From Patiria pectinifera (Eukaryota > Echinodermata > Asteroidea > Valvatida > Asterinidae), in assembly GCA_029964075.1 (NCBI GenBank), contig CM057129.1:17661430-17725429 (forward strand): a DNA stretch of 64,000 bases. The letters run 5' to 3'. The stretch's first letter is position 1. Each line of letters begins with the position of its first letter. A program made the translations under genes and the position numbers. Below the pieces are notes generated by a model. The model saw nothing but the letters and a program-made list of their open reading frames with translations, was not told the origin of the DNA and did not search any database. Shown in pieces: positions 47,415 through 58,870 of this stretch.

Positions 47415-48042
47415 CGACCCCAATCGCAGACGTATGCTTGGAATCATGGACGATATTGTTCTCTTTTGTTCTCTGGTATTTTTCGTCCACGGTTTGAAAA
47501 GATGAACACGTACTTGTGTGTGTGTGTCGATTTTTAAAACTTCTCCCAATCTCAGCCCTACCAAGTAAGTTCATTTTCGTAACGGAAAGCTTTGTTTTGT
47601 GAAGGTTGATTTTTTTTCTACTCTGACCAAGCGGTGCCACTTTCCATGCAAAGTAATCCATAAGTGTACGACTTTGTTTATGTTTTTTAATTTTTGTCAA
47701 AAGAAAATATCTTGCTTTCCATACTTGTCATGCACTCAGTGGACAAAACTCTGAAAGCAAAGATATACATAAACTGCATATCTCTTAACAAAAAAACTTT
47801 TTCATTTTCAGTTTAAATTGAACACTCCTGAAAGTTTAGGTCCTGTGAAAACTGAAATTGCCTTTTATCCCCTAAAACATGGTGTGGTGTGAGAACATTT
47901 CTTGGACTAACAACCTGCAACTCTTTTTGTGACAAGCCTCGCCCACGTCTTACCAAAGATCTTATCAAAAAGTACACGGCAACGTGTTAGCGATTGTTGC
48001 AAAACTCCAAGGAAAGTTACTGGAATGTTACCAAAAAGCCCA

Positions 48043-48218
48043 GGGCCCAATTTCCTGTAGCAGCTAAGCAGACAGTTTTGCTGAAGACATTTATATGCTA
48101 ATTAGAATCAGTGAACCAGTCATCCATAGTGTATAACACATGAACCACTGGCTGGTAACCGGTTTTTAACTTAGCGTAATTCAATGCTTAGCAATTCAAT
48201 GAAATTGGCTCCTGGGCC
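48043..48218. repeat. Palindromic TGCTTAGCA / GGTTACCAGCC element, copy 4
   Basis: The left end GGGCCCAATTTCCTGTAGCA and the right end CAATGAAATTGGCTCCTGGG are inverted. The interior has GCTAAGCAG, TGGCTGGTAACCGG and TGCTTAGCAATTC. Same family as 7789-7956. Confidence 0.7.
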
Positions 48219-48929
48219 TTTGTAAATGTAATTTAAAGAAACCGCAGTATTTCTTTTCCCTTTTTTTGAGTTTTTTTTTTCTTCTTTTTCCCAGACTGAT
48301 TTTTATCAGAGTCCTGTCGGCAATTACATGTACTTGAATAACACTGCTGATTTTGATGAGAAGTTGTTCTGGCAAGTTCGCGACCCTTAAGATTGGACAT
48401 TGTTTGCAAACAATGTCCGCAAGTAAAGAATGTTCCTCTGACTTTTTTTTTGGCAGCTTTCAAAATGAATTCAAAAGGTGCATGTACTCGGGCATAATGA
48501 TAATTGAAAATAAAATCATTTAGTAATAGCATTTACACCATCAACTCAAGTAAGTATTCTTTAGGTTCGCTAAATTACTGCAGACTAATATTATTAATTC
48601 AGACTTAATCTCAAAATAATCAGCAACTCTCCATGGTAACACTTTTTTCTAAAAGTATTTCGTAGCCTGTGATACAACTTTTGCAAGAATCCCAATCTGG
48701 ATAAAGCATGTTGTAAATCTAAAGTAGCCAGCAACCATAAACCTGTGCCATGTAGCCTATTGCCTTGATACCCAAAGTCATGGTGCTATAGCATCATTAG
48801 ATAAATAGCTGGGAAGTACACAATGTAGCAAGTTTGTTTTATTATCTAAACTTAAGGCTGTCCATTAGGATTTGTTTTTTTTCTTTGGAAAATAAAATTA
48901 AACCTGAAAAGTTGGTCAAAAGTTGAACA

Positions 48930-49020
48930 TATTTCAACTCGGGCGAATTTCGCAGTGAATGTTTCATGACGTAAAAGTTGCTTCGCATTTGCATTTGCAT
49001 GAAGTATGAACCAGGCTTTA
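48930..49020. repeat. GCGAATGCAAA-type element, partial copy
   Basis: CAACTCGGGCGAATTTCGCA, TTGCTTCGCATTTGCATTTG and the terminal GAAGTATGAACCAGGC match the right half of the element at 17629-17812. The left end was not found. Confidence 0.5.
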
Positions 49021-49644
49021 GGGCACTGAAAAGATGTTTCCAACAGTTCACAGTATGAAGAAAGTTTCAAATACAAGGTACTTAACTATTTCCATGTTAT
49101 TTTGTGTAATATGAGTTACTGATAATAACAATGATTGCCAAATGCACAGAAGTTTATTTTGTTTGCAATGTTTTTGTAGTTTAGTCTCTTAAGTCCAAGG
49201 GATAGTGTGAGAAAATCCACTTTAAATACTTTGACTTTATAGAATAACAGTACAAAGTTAACTGAAGACCCCTCATGAATCTCCTTCTGAAATTGCCCAG
49301 ATGCAGAAGTAGGACAACAGTTTGTGACTCAACAAAGTTGATATTTCAGTTGCGCTATGCTTTGAGCAATCTTTCGCTACTCGGAAAGATCTTTCGTCAC
49401 TCGGAAGCGGTAAATACAACTTTTCGTTGTGGTTTAATGCCGTAATTGTTTCTATCTACAACAGCTGTTGTATCCGGACAAAGGATATTACGCGTATCTG
49501 CTGAATAACGAATAGTCACTTATCTTCCTTGCACAAAGTTGTTTTTTCTGCTTTTTCTTGAGAAATAGAAATGGTGTCATCCTTTCCATCCCAATAAAAC
49601 TTAATTGCACAAAGATATTGACAAGTTGGGAGACTTCCAACAGA

Positions 49645-49690
49645 GGCCTGGATAGCTCAGTTGGAAAAGTATAGTTGAGACCCTCCTCTA
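49645..49690 (+). repeat. tRNA-SINE fragment (A box only)
   Basis: CCTGGATAGCTCAGTTGGAA matches the D-arm/A box of the SINE at 45274-45401. No B box follows. A truncated relic. Confidence 0.45.
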
Positions 49691-49983
49691 CAAAGTTCAA
49701 TATCAAATTGATGCACGTAGTCAGTTCTCCTGCTAGATTTATTTGATAAAAATAAATTTTAAAAGAAGAAGTTTAACCACCCTTCCTGTTACTGTTATAC
49801 TCCCTAAACTACCAAAACCTGCCCAAGCACCCTATGGTTTTATGTATGACAATGTAGTACAGCCTCGGAGCTAATTTGTTGTATTTGTGTGAGGGCAGGA
49901 GGGGGGGGGGGGAAGAAAATAAATTGAGAGAAATTTATTGAGAATAAATTGAGGTTATTTTTTAACCAGTTAGCAAGTGTACT

Positions 49984-50444
49984 ACAGGGTGATGCAAAAA
50001 GAAGGAAACCCACTTTTGACAGCAATTTTAACCTACTTGTTGAGCATATTTCAAAAAATATATTTAATGGTATTAAAATATTGATCTTTAAACGTAACTG
50101 ACTAACTGACGAAAAAATGATTGCAAGTGCACATTTTGTCTCTGAGATATGTTACTTAAAATATTTCTTGTGCCAATCCTGTTTGTCCATGGACGGCTTT
50201 ATTCCATCCGCTTGACTGAGCCCCAGAGCTTGATTTGAAGACAAAAACACTGCACTAGTCTTACATGTGGACAACAGTGATTTTGGTGACTTGTATTCAA
50301 ACTAGCATAATACCGTAACTCTATTGCGATATTTTTTTTACCACGTATGATTGAAGATACTTTTAAAGAATAACCAGTTCAAATAAGTTAAGTAAGTAGG
50401 TTAAAATTCCTGTCAAAAGTGGGTTTCTTTTTCAGCCACCCTGT
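49984..50444. repeat. 460-bp element with 55-bp terminal inverted repeats starting ACAGGGTG
   Basis: ACAGGGTGATGCAAAAAGAA, GGAAACCCACTTTTGACAGC and AATTTTAACCTACTTG are mirrored by AAGTAGGTTAAAATTCCTGT, CAAAAGTGGGTTTCTTTTTC and AGCCACCCTGT. The interior is unique and non-coding. It has the form of a non-autonomous DNA transposon (MITE); no clear target duplication was found, so the superfamily is undecided. Confidence 0.85.
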
Positions 50445-52622
50445 GCATCGTTTTACATTTTGTTAATTCACTGCTGAATCTATAAAACCATAGAATGTTC
50501 AGGCGAGTAATCTATGTAGATTGGGTGGTTTCATGCACAACATGTACAGTGACTAAAAATGCATACTGATGAATGCACCAACTTTTTATCTTTTCGTAGT
50601 AATTCCTTTTGGGGTGGAGTTAACTTCCTGGCTCATCTTTCTTTAACACCTTCTGTCAGCTTGTCTTGGACTTGACCCCTTGCGGGAGCTTTGTTGACTT
50701 TGGTTAAGCGCTGGGAATAATCCTGTGGATCATCAGCTTTTCAGTTCATGTCTGTCTCTTGAAGCTGCAGCAGTAACCATGTATGGTCATCAAAATACAA
50801 AGGCCCCTCCCCCTCCAAAAAAAATAATAATAAATAAGACTCAGCTTTATGTGTCTTGACCCAATATATAATGTAATTGATTCTAAATTTGGAAAGAAAT
50901 GGTGAGGAATCACTTTCTTTCATAGCTAATTCTGGAGAGTCGATTCAAGGAAGTGCCCGACAGTTCTGCAGATGAGCTGACTCCAAGAGGAGTTCAAATG
51001 TTGGACAATTCTACAACTTAATGACATGACATTACAAAGAACCACATTTCAGTAGTAAATATTATTTTTCTTTTTTCCATTTTTCCGTAGGAATTTTGAA
51101 GTAGACTCTGAACATAATCTTGACTCCTGAACAGAATTGGAATCAACTTTAAAACTGTTGGAATCAGCCAAGCCTACTTATGACTTAAGTTGTTTGAGAA
51201 CTTTACCCTAGTTTTTGCTCTAGCAAAAAAAATAATAAATAAAAAAAACAGTACTTTATAAATCCCTTGTGAGCACTGTTTGAGAGATGTGAACGCTATT
51301 TAAAATGACAACTGTGAACTCTGATGGAGACCTCCACCAATTGGCGACGGAAACGCCCGTCAAGAAAAGTTTGTTGTAAAATATGACCATGTCATCTTCT
51401 ATCTTACTAGGCTATCTGAAAACTTCACAGATTTGTCTACAAGACGGGAGGAATTAATCTGAAGGGAATGTCAATTTATTTATGGCAGTGTCTCAATTTG
51501 CGGTTTAACACTTAGCGGCCATGTCGAGGAAATTAGCCCTTCCCCCCTCACCCTGCTTATGGGTAATCATTTCGGCAACTATCCAGGGGAATAAAAAAAG
51601 TCCCCCCTCCCCTCTTTGTGATCATTCTTGACAATTTCAGCTGCTATTAGGAAGCTGTCACGTTCGGTTGGACCATTTGTCTCGGGGACGGTTTGGGACA
51701 ATTGCGATGACTCGCCTGGAGGATTTTGGAATCTTTCTCACACGCGAGACGCGATTCGTATCTGACATGTTGACACGCATGTCTCGGAAGCTCCGCATTT
51801 GTCGAAGTCCTTGAGAGTTTAGTACCTTGAACTGGGTGGACACTTGTTAGACACTCATTTTGTCATCAAATTAAAGGAAAACTTTCCTCGGTAACAGCTG
51901 CCAGCAATCTACTGCGCTTGACCAGCTCTTAAGGGTCTCCCAATTTTCTCTGACCAATACTAGTAATTTCAGCTATACATGCATGAACGTGCGATGTAAT
52001 GATGGATCATGTCCCAAATTACAGTTTGACCTAGGACATTTTGAAATCATATACATGTACAACATTTGAACAAACTTTTTGCCTTTCAACAAATTAATCA
52101 TTTAGACCAATTACAAATATGCACTAAAACAAATAATTTCATTGGTCTGTCCTGGCGGGTATTAAAAAGTCCTCATTATCTCAGCTTGGCTGCTAATTGT
52201 AAATCCCAGTACCTGTCTGAGAGTCAGAGCTTTCAAGGAAAAAAAAACAACTGGATGTGATGATCCCAAACCTCCTGTTTATTATGAATAAGAGCATAAA
52301 TCATGTTGGTGAATAACACATCAATATTAGAATGTCCCTGATTCTAAACGCCTTCATTACAAATTAGCACTGATGGTGTCTTCCCATTATCAACTTCATA
52401 ATTCAACCTTTCTCTTTCCCAAAATCAGTTTTCTTGTAATGAAACTGCTAAAGTGGAATTTGTACCTAATGCCATTGTCAGTTTTGTTTTTGAAAATCCG
52501 ATTTGAATACACATACTTTATGGACTTTGTGCAACAGTAGATGACCGTTGATGATCGTGCAGGAGAGCTCTCTGGGGAGGAGGGGGCACACTGCATGGGC
52601 ATACTGGTTCACCTACATAGGC
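50445..52622. other. Unique intron stretch upstream of Wnt exon 3
   Basis: 51300-51900 is higher-complexity unique sequence of the sort expected for regulatory DNA. No motif cluster stands out and no gene was recognised. Confidence 0.4.
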
Positions 52623-52778
52623 AATGGGAGATGTTTGAGACGTTGGTGGCAGCAAACACACCTGTCCTTTTCCCATCGTTTGCGTCATGTTGAGCATGCA
52701 TGCTTTAGCTTAAACATGACGTGAACAATTGAAAAGGACCGGTATGTTTGCTGCCACCAACGTCGCAAAGTCTCCCAT
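52623..52778. repeat. Inverted-repeat MITE 'GGCAGCAAACA', copy 2, close upstream of Wnt exon 3
   Basis: GACGTTGGTGGCAGCAAACA and CCTGTCCTTTTCCCATCGTT are mirrored by CAATTGAAAAGGACCGG and TGTTTGCTGCCACCAACGTC. The outer ends are ATGGGAG and CTCCCAT. The arms are longer and better matched than in copy 1, suggesting a younger insertion. It ends about 200 bp before the exon 3 acceptor. Confidence 0.8.
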
Positions 52779-52784
52779 GAGTTT

Positions 52785-52915
52785 TATTCTGAATGCGATC
52801 AAACCAATAGCGTCATCACATGAGTGTCAGATGCTGTCGGCAAAGCATTCACGATTCCTCCAAGTGGTCCCTCCCAACTTTCTCTTCGAAACCATTAAGA
52901 GGGTACTTTTGCACA
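52785..52915 (-). repeat. Dispersed repeat with GGGAGAGTTGNGGGAGACC motif, copy 66 bp before Wnt exon 3
   Basis: On the minus strand it reads CAAAAGTACCCTCTTAATGG, GAGAAAGTTGGGAGGGACCA and GAATGCTTTGCCGACAGC, the same order as at 18947-19050. It lies directly between the MITE at 52623-52778 and the pyrimidine tract of the exon 3 acceptor. Confidence 0.6.
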
Positions 52916-52981
52916 GAGTTTGTAGTTAGTCTTTCTATCACAAACTTCATCATCCGTCCTTTTATTTCTTTCCCGTTTCAG

Positions 52982-53271
52982 GAAACCGTGAGATGTCTTT
53001 TCTCCAAGGCATGACGTCGGCAAGCATCACCTTCCACGTCACCCGGGCCTGCGGCAGCGGGGAGGTCGTAGAGTGCGGGTGCGCCCAGTCTAGAGGGCGC
53101 AAAAACAACAAGGACTCAGGCGTGGAGGACTGGGCCTGGGGCGGCTGCTCGGATAACATCCGCTACGGCATGTACTTCACGAGGGATTTCATTGATACCA
53201 CAGATGCAGGCGCCAGCGATACGACGGGCGCCAATCTGATGATGCAGCACAACTATGAGGCTGGGCTCAAG
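52982..53271 (+). CDS. Wnt16: Wnt16-like secreted ligand, exon 3 (central domain)
   Basis: Continues the same Wnt ligand. Seen: acceptor TTTCCCGTTTCAG ends at 52981; two bases complete the split AGA codon, then 96 codons follow to AAG and the donor GTAAAT at 53272 (phase 1 in, phase 0 out). The peptide contains NREMSFLQGMTSAS, VTRACGSGEVVECGC, WAWGGCSDNIRYGMYFTRDF and MMQHNYEAGLK. These correspond to the family's RE(T/A)AF, RACSSGxxxxCGC, WGGCSDNxxYG and HNNEAGRK blocks. WGGCSDxxxYGMxFxRxFxD is what most suggested Wnt16. Four cysteines are present. The exon is visibly more GC-rich than the introns. It has RNREM instead of the common GxRE(T/S)AF, and HNYEAGL instead of HNNEAGR. Repeats end 66 bp upstream of it and begin about 28-43 bp downstream. 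Confidence 0.95.
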
Positions 53272-53298
53272 GTAAATATGATAGCCTAAGAAAACAGA

Positions 53299-53690
53299 AT
53301 TGTAATTGAGTAAATCACAAGTCCATCACAAGTCCATCACAAGTCCATCACAAGTACATCACAAGTCCATCACAAGTCCATCACAAGTCCATCACAAGTC
53401 CATCACAAGTCCATCACAAGTCCATCACAAGTCCATCACAAGTCCATCACAAGTCCATCACAAGTCCATCACAAGTCCATCACAAGTCCATCACAAGTCC
53501 AGCACAAGTCCATCACAAGTCCATCACAAGTACATCACAAGTCCATCATGAGTCAAGGCACACCTGTGATAAAAGCATTATTTTTTGTCGTTGTTCATCC
53601 CTTGATACTCGTGACTGGACTTGTGAATTGAGTTGTGATTTACTAGTGACCAGACATGTGATGTTCTTATGATGAACTCGACTAGAACAC
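53299..53690. repeat. CATCACAAGTC element carrying an 11-bp tandem array
   Basis: The left end AATTGTAATTGAGTAAATCAC and the right end GATGAACTCGACTAGAACAC are imperfect inverted repeats related to the ends of 19107-19288. The right half contains ACTGGACTTGTGAATTG and ACTAGTGACCAGACATGTG in opposite sense to the array in the left half. The element begins about 28 bp after the exon 3 donor. Confidence 0.6.
53314..53554 (+). repeat. 11-bp minisatellite (ATCACAAGTCC)n, about 22 copies
   Basis: About 241 bp of head-to-tail ATCACAAGTCC. Two units read ACAAGTACATC and one has CCAGCAC; otherwise copies are identical, which suggests recent expansion or homogenisation. It starts about 43 bp after the exon 3 splice donor. 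The open frame across it is a by-product of a unit without stops, not a gene. Confidence 0.95.
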
Positions 53691-53720
53691 TGCCTCAAGT
53701 TAATCACCAGGCAGTTTTTT

Positions 53721-53922
53721 TCCCAACAATGGTCAGCCGACCATCATTGGAAATTGACACAAAAATTTGACTTTTCTTGAAAATGACAGCACACCAGGTG
53801 CCATGATTTCACAGGATGCTTGAGATACTAGAGTATTATTCACTCATGGTCAAGTAAGGTATTTCATAATAATATGGTAGTTTTGTTTTTTGATGTTTGC
53901 AAATGTTGTATATTCCCTTTAA
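53721..53922 (-). repeat. 600 bp dispersed repeat, partial inverted copy
   Basis: ACTTTTCTTGAAAATGACAG, CACACCAGGTGCCATGATTT, CACAGGATGCTTGAG and AAGGTATTTCATAATAATAT are the reverse complement of the first 200 bp of the copies at 42331 and 45890. It stops at the ATGGTCAGCCGACCAT palindrome, so the full repeat may itself be a composite. Confidence 0.8.
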
Positions 53923-54735
53923 GTTGTGATGAGTTGTGATTCATTAGTGATGACGTGTGATTGGCTTCAACGCTGCTGGAAAATGATTGGGATCGTATCT
54001 TGAATCGACAATTATGAAGACATACTGTTTGTGTAGACAAGTGTAGACATCAATTGAAAACTTGAATCATCATGACTCATTTGATTGCACCAAACACCCA
54101 CAGTTGAATCGCTAAATTTGTGACAATCTTGGGAGGTGAACTTTGGAATTTTGATGCTTTGACATACATGATGCAATTTGTTCACAATGTCTCCAAAACT
54201 GTTTAACATTTGAGAACTCATAAAAGTGAAACATACCTGTAATTCCTCACATTCCTTTTTATAACAAAGTCATTCAAAATGAAACCGTAGAAAATATCCC
54301 ATGGGAAAAAAAGGTCATTGTCCTGTAGTTCATTGACCCATTGTGATACTTTTCTTAGTTTTTTTCTTTGGGGTTTGAGAGAAATGTGTGATTCAGAATA
54401 TTGCAACTGGACCATTAGAAATTGCATCCCACGATTGAGCAATCTTAATCCTCCTTAATCCTGTATCATGAACATAATCCCTGTCATTGGATTAAGTCAC
54501 TTGACTGTGCCCAAATCGCCCAAAGAGTCGAGACGTTTAAACAGATTATCTCCACAAAAGACGGCATTTTATTGATGTGTCCATGGGGAAACCTAGTGCT
54601 GTTGTCTGCCATTTGGCCAAAGTGCCGTTTTTTGGGGCTTCACTGTTTGCAGTGACCTCACATGGTATTGTTGTCTTGACCTTCCAACATTTTTTGGAAT
54701 TTTGAGCGGATTGAGAAAAGAAACTGATCCGTCGT

Positions 54736-55123
54736 TAGGCCAAAAAAAAAAAGTCTTCGGTTTCTGGTATGCGCGCGCGTTGCCGTAGCTATGCGCGTCG
54801 GCAAAATGAAAAAGGTTTTTTTTTTCAATACAAAATGATGTCTCAAAACCGCCAAACTCACTGGTTTGACTGGAATCCTGCTGCTGCACAATTTTAGCGT
54901 GTTTTTAGATGGGGTTATGATCGAGAATAAGCTTTATGTGGCCTCTCTGGACTCCCATATATTTGCACTAAGTTTAGTCGGGCACCATTTGCAGTCATCA
55001 GCCGACATTTGAAGTCAAAAAAAAAAAAAAACCAGGTAAAAAAAAAAAAAAAGGCCGCTTCGCCGCACCACTTTTGGGGCAAGCTCCATACCAGAAACCG
55101 GAGACTTTTTTTTTTTGACCTTA
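54736..55123. repeat. AGGCCAAAAA-type inverted-repeat element, copy C
   Basis: The left end TAGGCCAAAAAAAAAAAGTC with TTCGGTTTCTGGTATG is mirrored by CATACCAGAAACCGGAGACT and TTTTTTTGACCTTA at the right. The termini are related to copies A and B, but the interior differs and includes long A runs near 55018-55053. Confidence 0.7.
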
Positions 55124-55264
55124 GCTATTGATGCAAAGATTGTCAGTGTGAAAGAACTCTTCTTTGTGGTAAGACACATGCATTCTGGCAAAATGAGACA
55201 GAACTCGGCAGAGGTCGAAATGAGGGTTTGGAGGAAAGACAATACAATTCTCCTTACAATACTG

Positions 55265-55400
55265 TTTGTTGCACTTTGTTGGAGGTCGTTGGTTCGAGTC
55301 CCAACCAAGTGATATTTTCCAACTTTTACTCGGGAGGTAACACACTGAGTATACAGTGTTTATACGTCGGTGAAGGGCAAAACCTAATTTGAAAGACACC
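55265..55400 (+). repeat. tRNA-derived SINE (GGTTCGAGTCC family), 5'-truncated
   Basis: B box GGTTCGAGTCC at 55291, then GTGATATTTTCCAACTTTTA, CTCGGGAGGTAACACACTGA and CGTCGGTGAAGGGCAAAACC. The body is nearly identical to 56832-56930. The A box is not recognisable. Confidence 0.7.
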
Positions 55401-56762
55401 ATCATGTTATTTACAAGTATGTTCGTGTACGTTTTAGGATAAGGAAGCTTTTTTCCCTCGTATCCAAGTTAATTGCCAAGGAACACTACTCAAACTTTTG
55501 GAATTTTTCACACAATCTCTTCTTTGCCTAAAGTTATAACAAGTGACGTAAGAAACAGTCCAGATGATTTAAGCGCGGAATTTTGTTTTGAGGGAGGGAG
55601 GGAAGATTGGGTGGGGCTGTAGCTGCATCCGGCATCAATCTCACCATAAGACGTTGGTGTGAAGAAATTGTAACTTAAAATAATTAAAGAAAGCAAAAAA
55701 ACCCAAACTATTTTAGGATACGCTATCTCTTTTTAGTTATAACCCCTGCACTTTTATCTAATTAATGTAACCGCAGCAGGTTCCACCCGTACACTTTGAC
55801 AGGCCAGTACACGGTTAAAATGACTCAACGTTATAGGCGAGCAAGAGAAGAAAAAAAGGACAAAAACCCCAAGAATGGCCAGATTTAAGTAGAATGGGTA
55901 CCAGTCCCCGAGCCCCTTAACGAATTGAATAGAAACCCATCACAAGACATCCAGCCGCTTCTTGAGTTGTAACCGATACTGACATGCGGAGGCTAAGCCG
56001 TCTGTGGCCGACAATGGACCCCCATATTGCCGGCCCGGACAATGAAAAACCTCGCAACAACCCTAATCCTTGGGCAGGGGAAAAGGCATTTAGCACAGAG
56101 GAGAAAGACTATAATACCAGTAAAAAGAGAGAACTATTAGTACAACTATTTCCTTTTTTCCTTGCAAAATCCACCAGTTTTCTTATATTTTCCCTTTTGC
56201 GTTTATTTCTGTGATGATTTCCTTTCACGAGATCCAAATTGTCATGGAAACTGATTTGGATTTGCGACCAGTTACTCTCTCTGCCGAAAAAAACCCACCA
56301 GTTGTGTTGTATTTCCTTCTCTGCTTTGTTAATTCTGTGTTGATATGTCATGAGAACTGAACTCCTCTGTGAAAAACTTGATGGATTAGCGCACAGTGTC
56401 CCATACAGAGGATAATGTTCATGGAAGCTGTGCTGTTGTAATCTAGTCTGAATATTTGGTCCAGACAGTTGAGAAAATCCGATTATGGAAGTGAACATGC
56501 TGCCACAGCTTATAAAGCTAATCGCATCGACTTGACATCACGTAAATTGAAAAGAACCCTTTGAAGTGTTCTCAACATTTTGGTGTGCTCATTTATTACT
56601 CCAGTCCAAGGCCCCACACCCTGACAATCAAACGAGACAATGGAGAGTTTTGGAGTGAACCCCAAAACAATATACTTTGTTAACTGAATCGCTAAGTTTC
56701 TTAGTATTACCCAAGTTACAAGCTTTCCAGTGAGCCGTACGTGGGAAAACAAAACTTTAAGC

Positions 56763-56930
56763 AACAGATAGCTCGGTGGTCAAGTGGTGAGACATCTGCA
56801 CTAGAAAGCAGGAGGTCTTGGGTTCGAGTCCCACCCGAGTGATTTTTTCCAAATTTCGCTCGGGAGGTAACACACTGAGTATATGGTGTTCAAACGTCGG
56901 TGAAGGGCAAACCTAATTTGAGATGAAACA
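56763..56930 (+). repeat. tRNA-derived SINE (GGTTCGAGTCC family), best copy
   Basis: A box TGGTCAAGTGG at 56777 and perfect B box GGTTCGAGTCC at 56821, separated by GACATCTGCACTAGAAAGCA, as in a Ser-type tRNA. The body follows: CTCGGGAGGTAACACACTGA, ACGTCGGTGAAGGGC, CTAATTTGAGATGAAA. Confidence 0.8.
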
Positions 56931-58870
56931 AGTTTCAAATTTTGTATTAGAGTGTCCTGCTGCTAATTCCAACTGGGTCAATCCAGTCTTCATCTTCAAA
57001 ATGTTTGTTTATTTCAAGACCGAAAAACATTTCAAGACCAGATAGAATGAAGTGTGAGGTGTTTTTGCAAGTTTTTTTTTATTGGGGTTGGGGCAATCTT
57101 CTTCCATGTTCCTTAATAGGGAGAATTCCAGTTTTAAAGAATTTTTTCAGCAGAGCATGGATATTCCAACTTTAAGGACAGCACATGTACATCATTGCCT
57201 CGATCAGATAGGATTGGCAAAACCCAAATTATCTTGTTTCTCGGCATGACTCAAAAGGGGTGTTGGTGTTAAGAGAGCAAAGAACTGTCAAAAAACAAAA
57301 CCCTTGTGACATTTAAGACAAGCTTGCAGTGACATAGCTCCACATCTGTTCTTAGGGACAGCCAAGTTTTTGTCAATGTGTGTGGTGTTTTTTGATGGGG
57401 AAGCAAGGATTCATGTGTATTTAAAACCATGTGTATCCCGGAAATGCAACATGACAGTGTGATGGCTCAAACTTTAAGAAAATGTGGATGTACCACTTAC
57501 TAAAATGCTCTCTGGCTTTGTAGGGATGAATAGTCCGAAAATACAAGCGAAAGGCCGGAAATGGTACATTGCTCAACCAAACATCAGAATTTTGTTCCAG
57601 GTCCACCAGAAATATAGATTAAGTCTTAAACAGGCGTTATTGTTTAATAAGACCATGGCTGTTTCACTGTACAGGGCAATGGCAAAAAACCCCCAAAATC
57701 TTAGCCAAAAAATACCGAATTGGACCTTAGAATGAGCTCTGGATTGTGAGTTCAATGTTGATCCTTTACATCCCTCTTCGTTCCAAGACCTTCATGGTTT
57801 TATCCTTTTCCAGTTTAAATTGATCCTCCACTGTACTCGATTCTTGAGCTTTGTTTTTCTTGATTCTTGTCTCTGATGAGAATCGATTCCTTGGTACTTT
57901 TATTTGATTCAAAGGCGACCGGTAAGTTCTGCTCAAAAATGAATTGTGTAACAAGTATCGGTTAGTAACGTCTTGGACCGACACTTAATTGTTGAGTTGA
58001 TGACATGTCGTTGGCTGTGCTGATCATGCAGAGTTGCAAATGCACCTTTTATGAAAGTATGCAAACTGGAGACAATTCAGGGTTTTTTTTCATCAAAATG
58101 ACTAGCATTTCATTGATGCTAGCTTGTACTGGTAGAAACTTTTTCCAGGATAAAAAAAAGATTACTTGACTGTTATCCAATCTTCTGCTGAAGTAGACTC
58201 CAAAACCAGGAATGTTGTTTACAAGAATCTATTTTAAAGACACTTTTGTTGTGCTTCCTGCTTCCAACATTTCCACTTTATTTAACTGCTCCAAACAGCT
58301 CTCTGGCCATTTTACGACTCAATCAACCATTTAGCAGCTATTCCTAGCCCTCCTATAACAAGATTGGGGAGTCCTGAAGCAATCTTAAGACACAAAGCAG
58401 GGAAAAGCACGCTTCTGTTTTCTGTTCTTTAAAAATAAGAAAACCTACCCACTGTTTCCATTGAGTTTGTAGAAACTTTATCAGTTGTTGTGTAGATAAA
58501 TGAGGCTTGTTTGGCAGGAATTTTTATCACTCGGCGAGAAGTGACAGAAAAAAAACACGTGCAATTTAATTTGATTGCTGCTGTAAATCGTTTAGGTAAA
58601 TAATAGGCAAGGCAACAAGGATTTACCACATATTCGGTGGTCCATTGCATGAAATTGTTGTGGGCACAGCATTGTGACAGTGGATCCGAGAAAAGCAACA
58701 ATGAATGTGCCTTTTTCTGGAGGATGTTGGGGGCTTTATAAGATGATGAATTTTCAATTGGGAGATTCTGTTGTGAACATTTCTGACTGCAGCTAGGGTG
58801 GTCTGACGATGGACCACTTTACTTGGTCTGACAAGTCAATAATTAGTTTTTAGACTGGGTACATGCATTT

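Larger units (their letters stand above)
3501..52981 (+). other. Wnt intron of 49.5 kb (phase 1)
   Basis: Bounded by GTAAGTG at 3501 and TTTCCCGTTTCAG ending at 52981, joining RLRT and NREM through a split AGA codon. It contains no recognised protein gene on either strand; its ORFs are short and lack known domains. It is a reservoir of MITE-like foldbacks, tRNA-derived SINEs and tandem arrays, listed separately, with relatively repeat-poor blocks between. Confidence 0.9.

Noticed and set aside
53306-53551. 81-codon ORF of Ser/Gln/His repeats
   Set aside because: It is the translation of the 11-bp minisatellite; the intron position and repeat structure explain it.
56763-56840. Functional Ser tRNA gene
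   Set aside because: The body after the B box recurs at 55302-55400, showing a SINE family; no closed acceptor stem.
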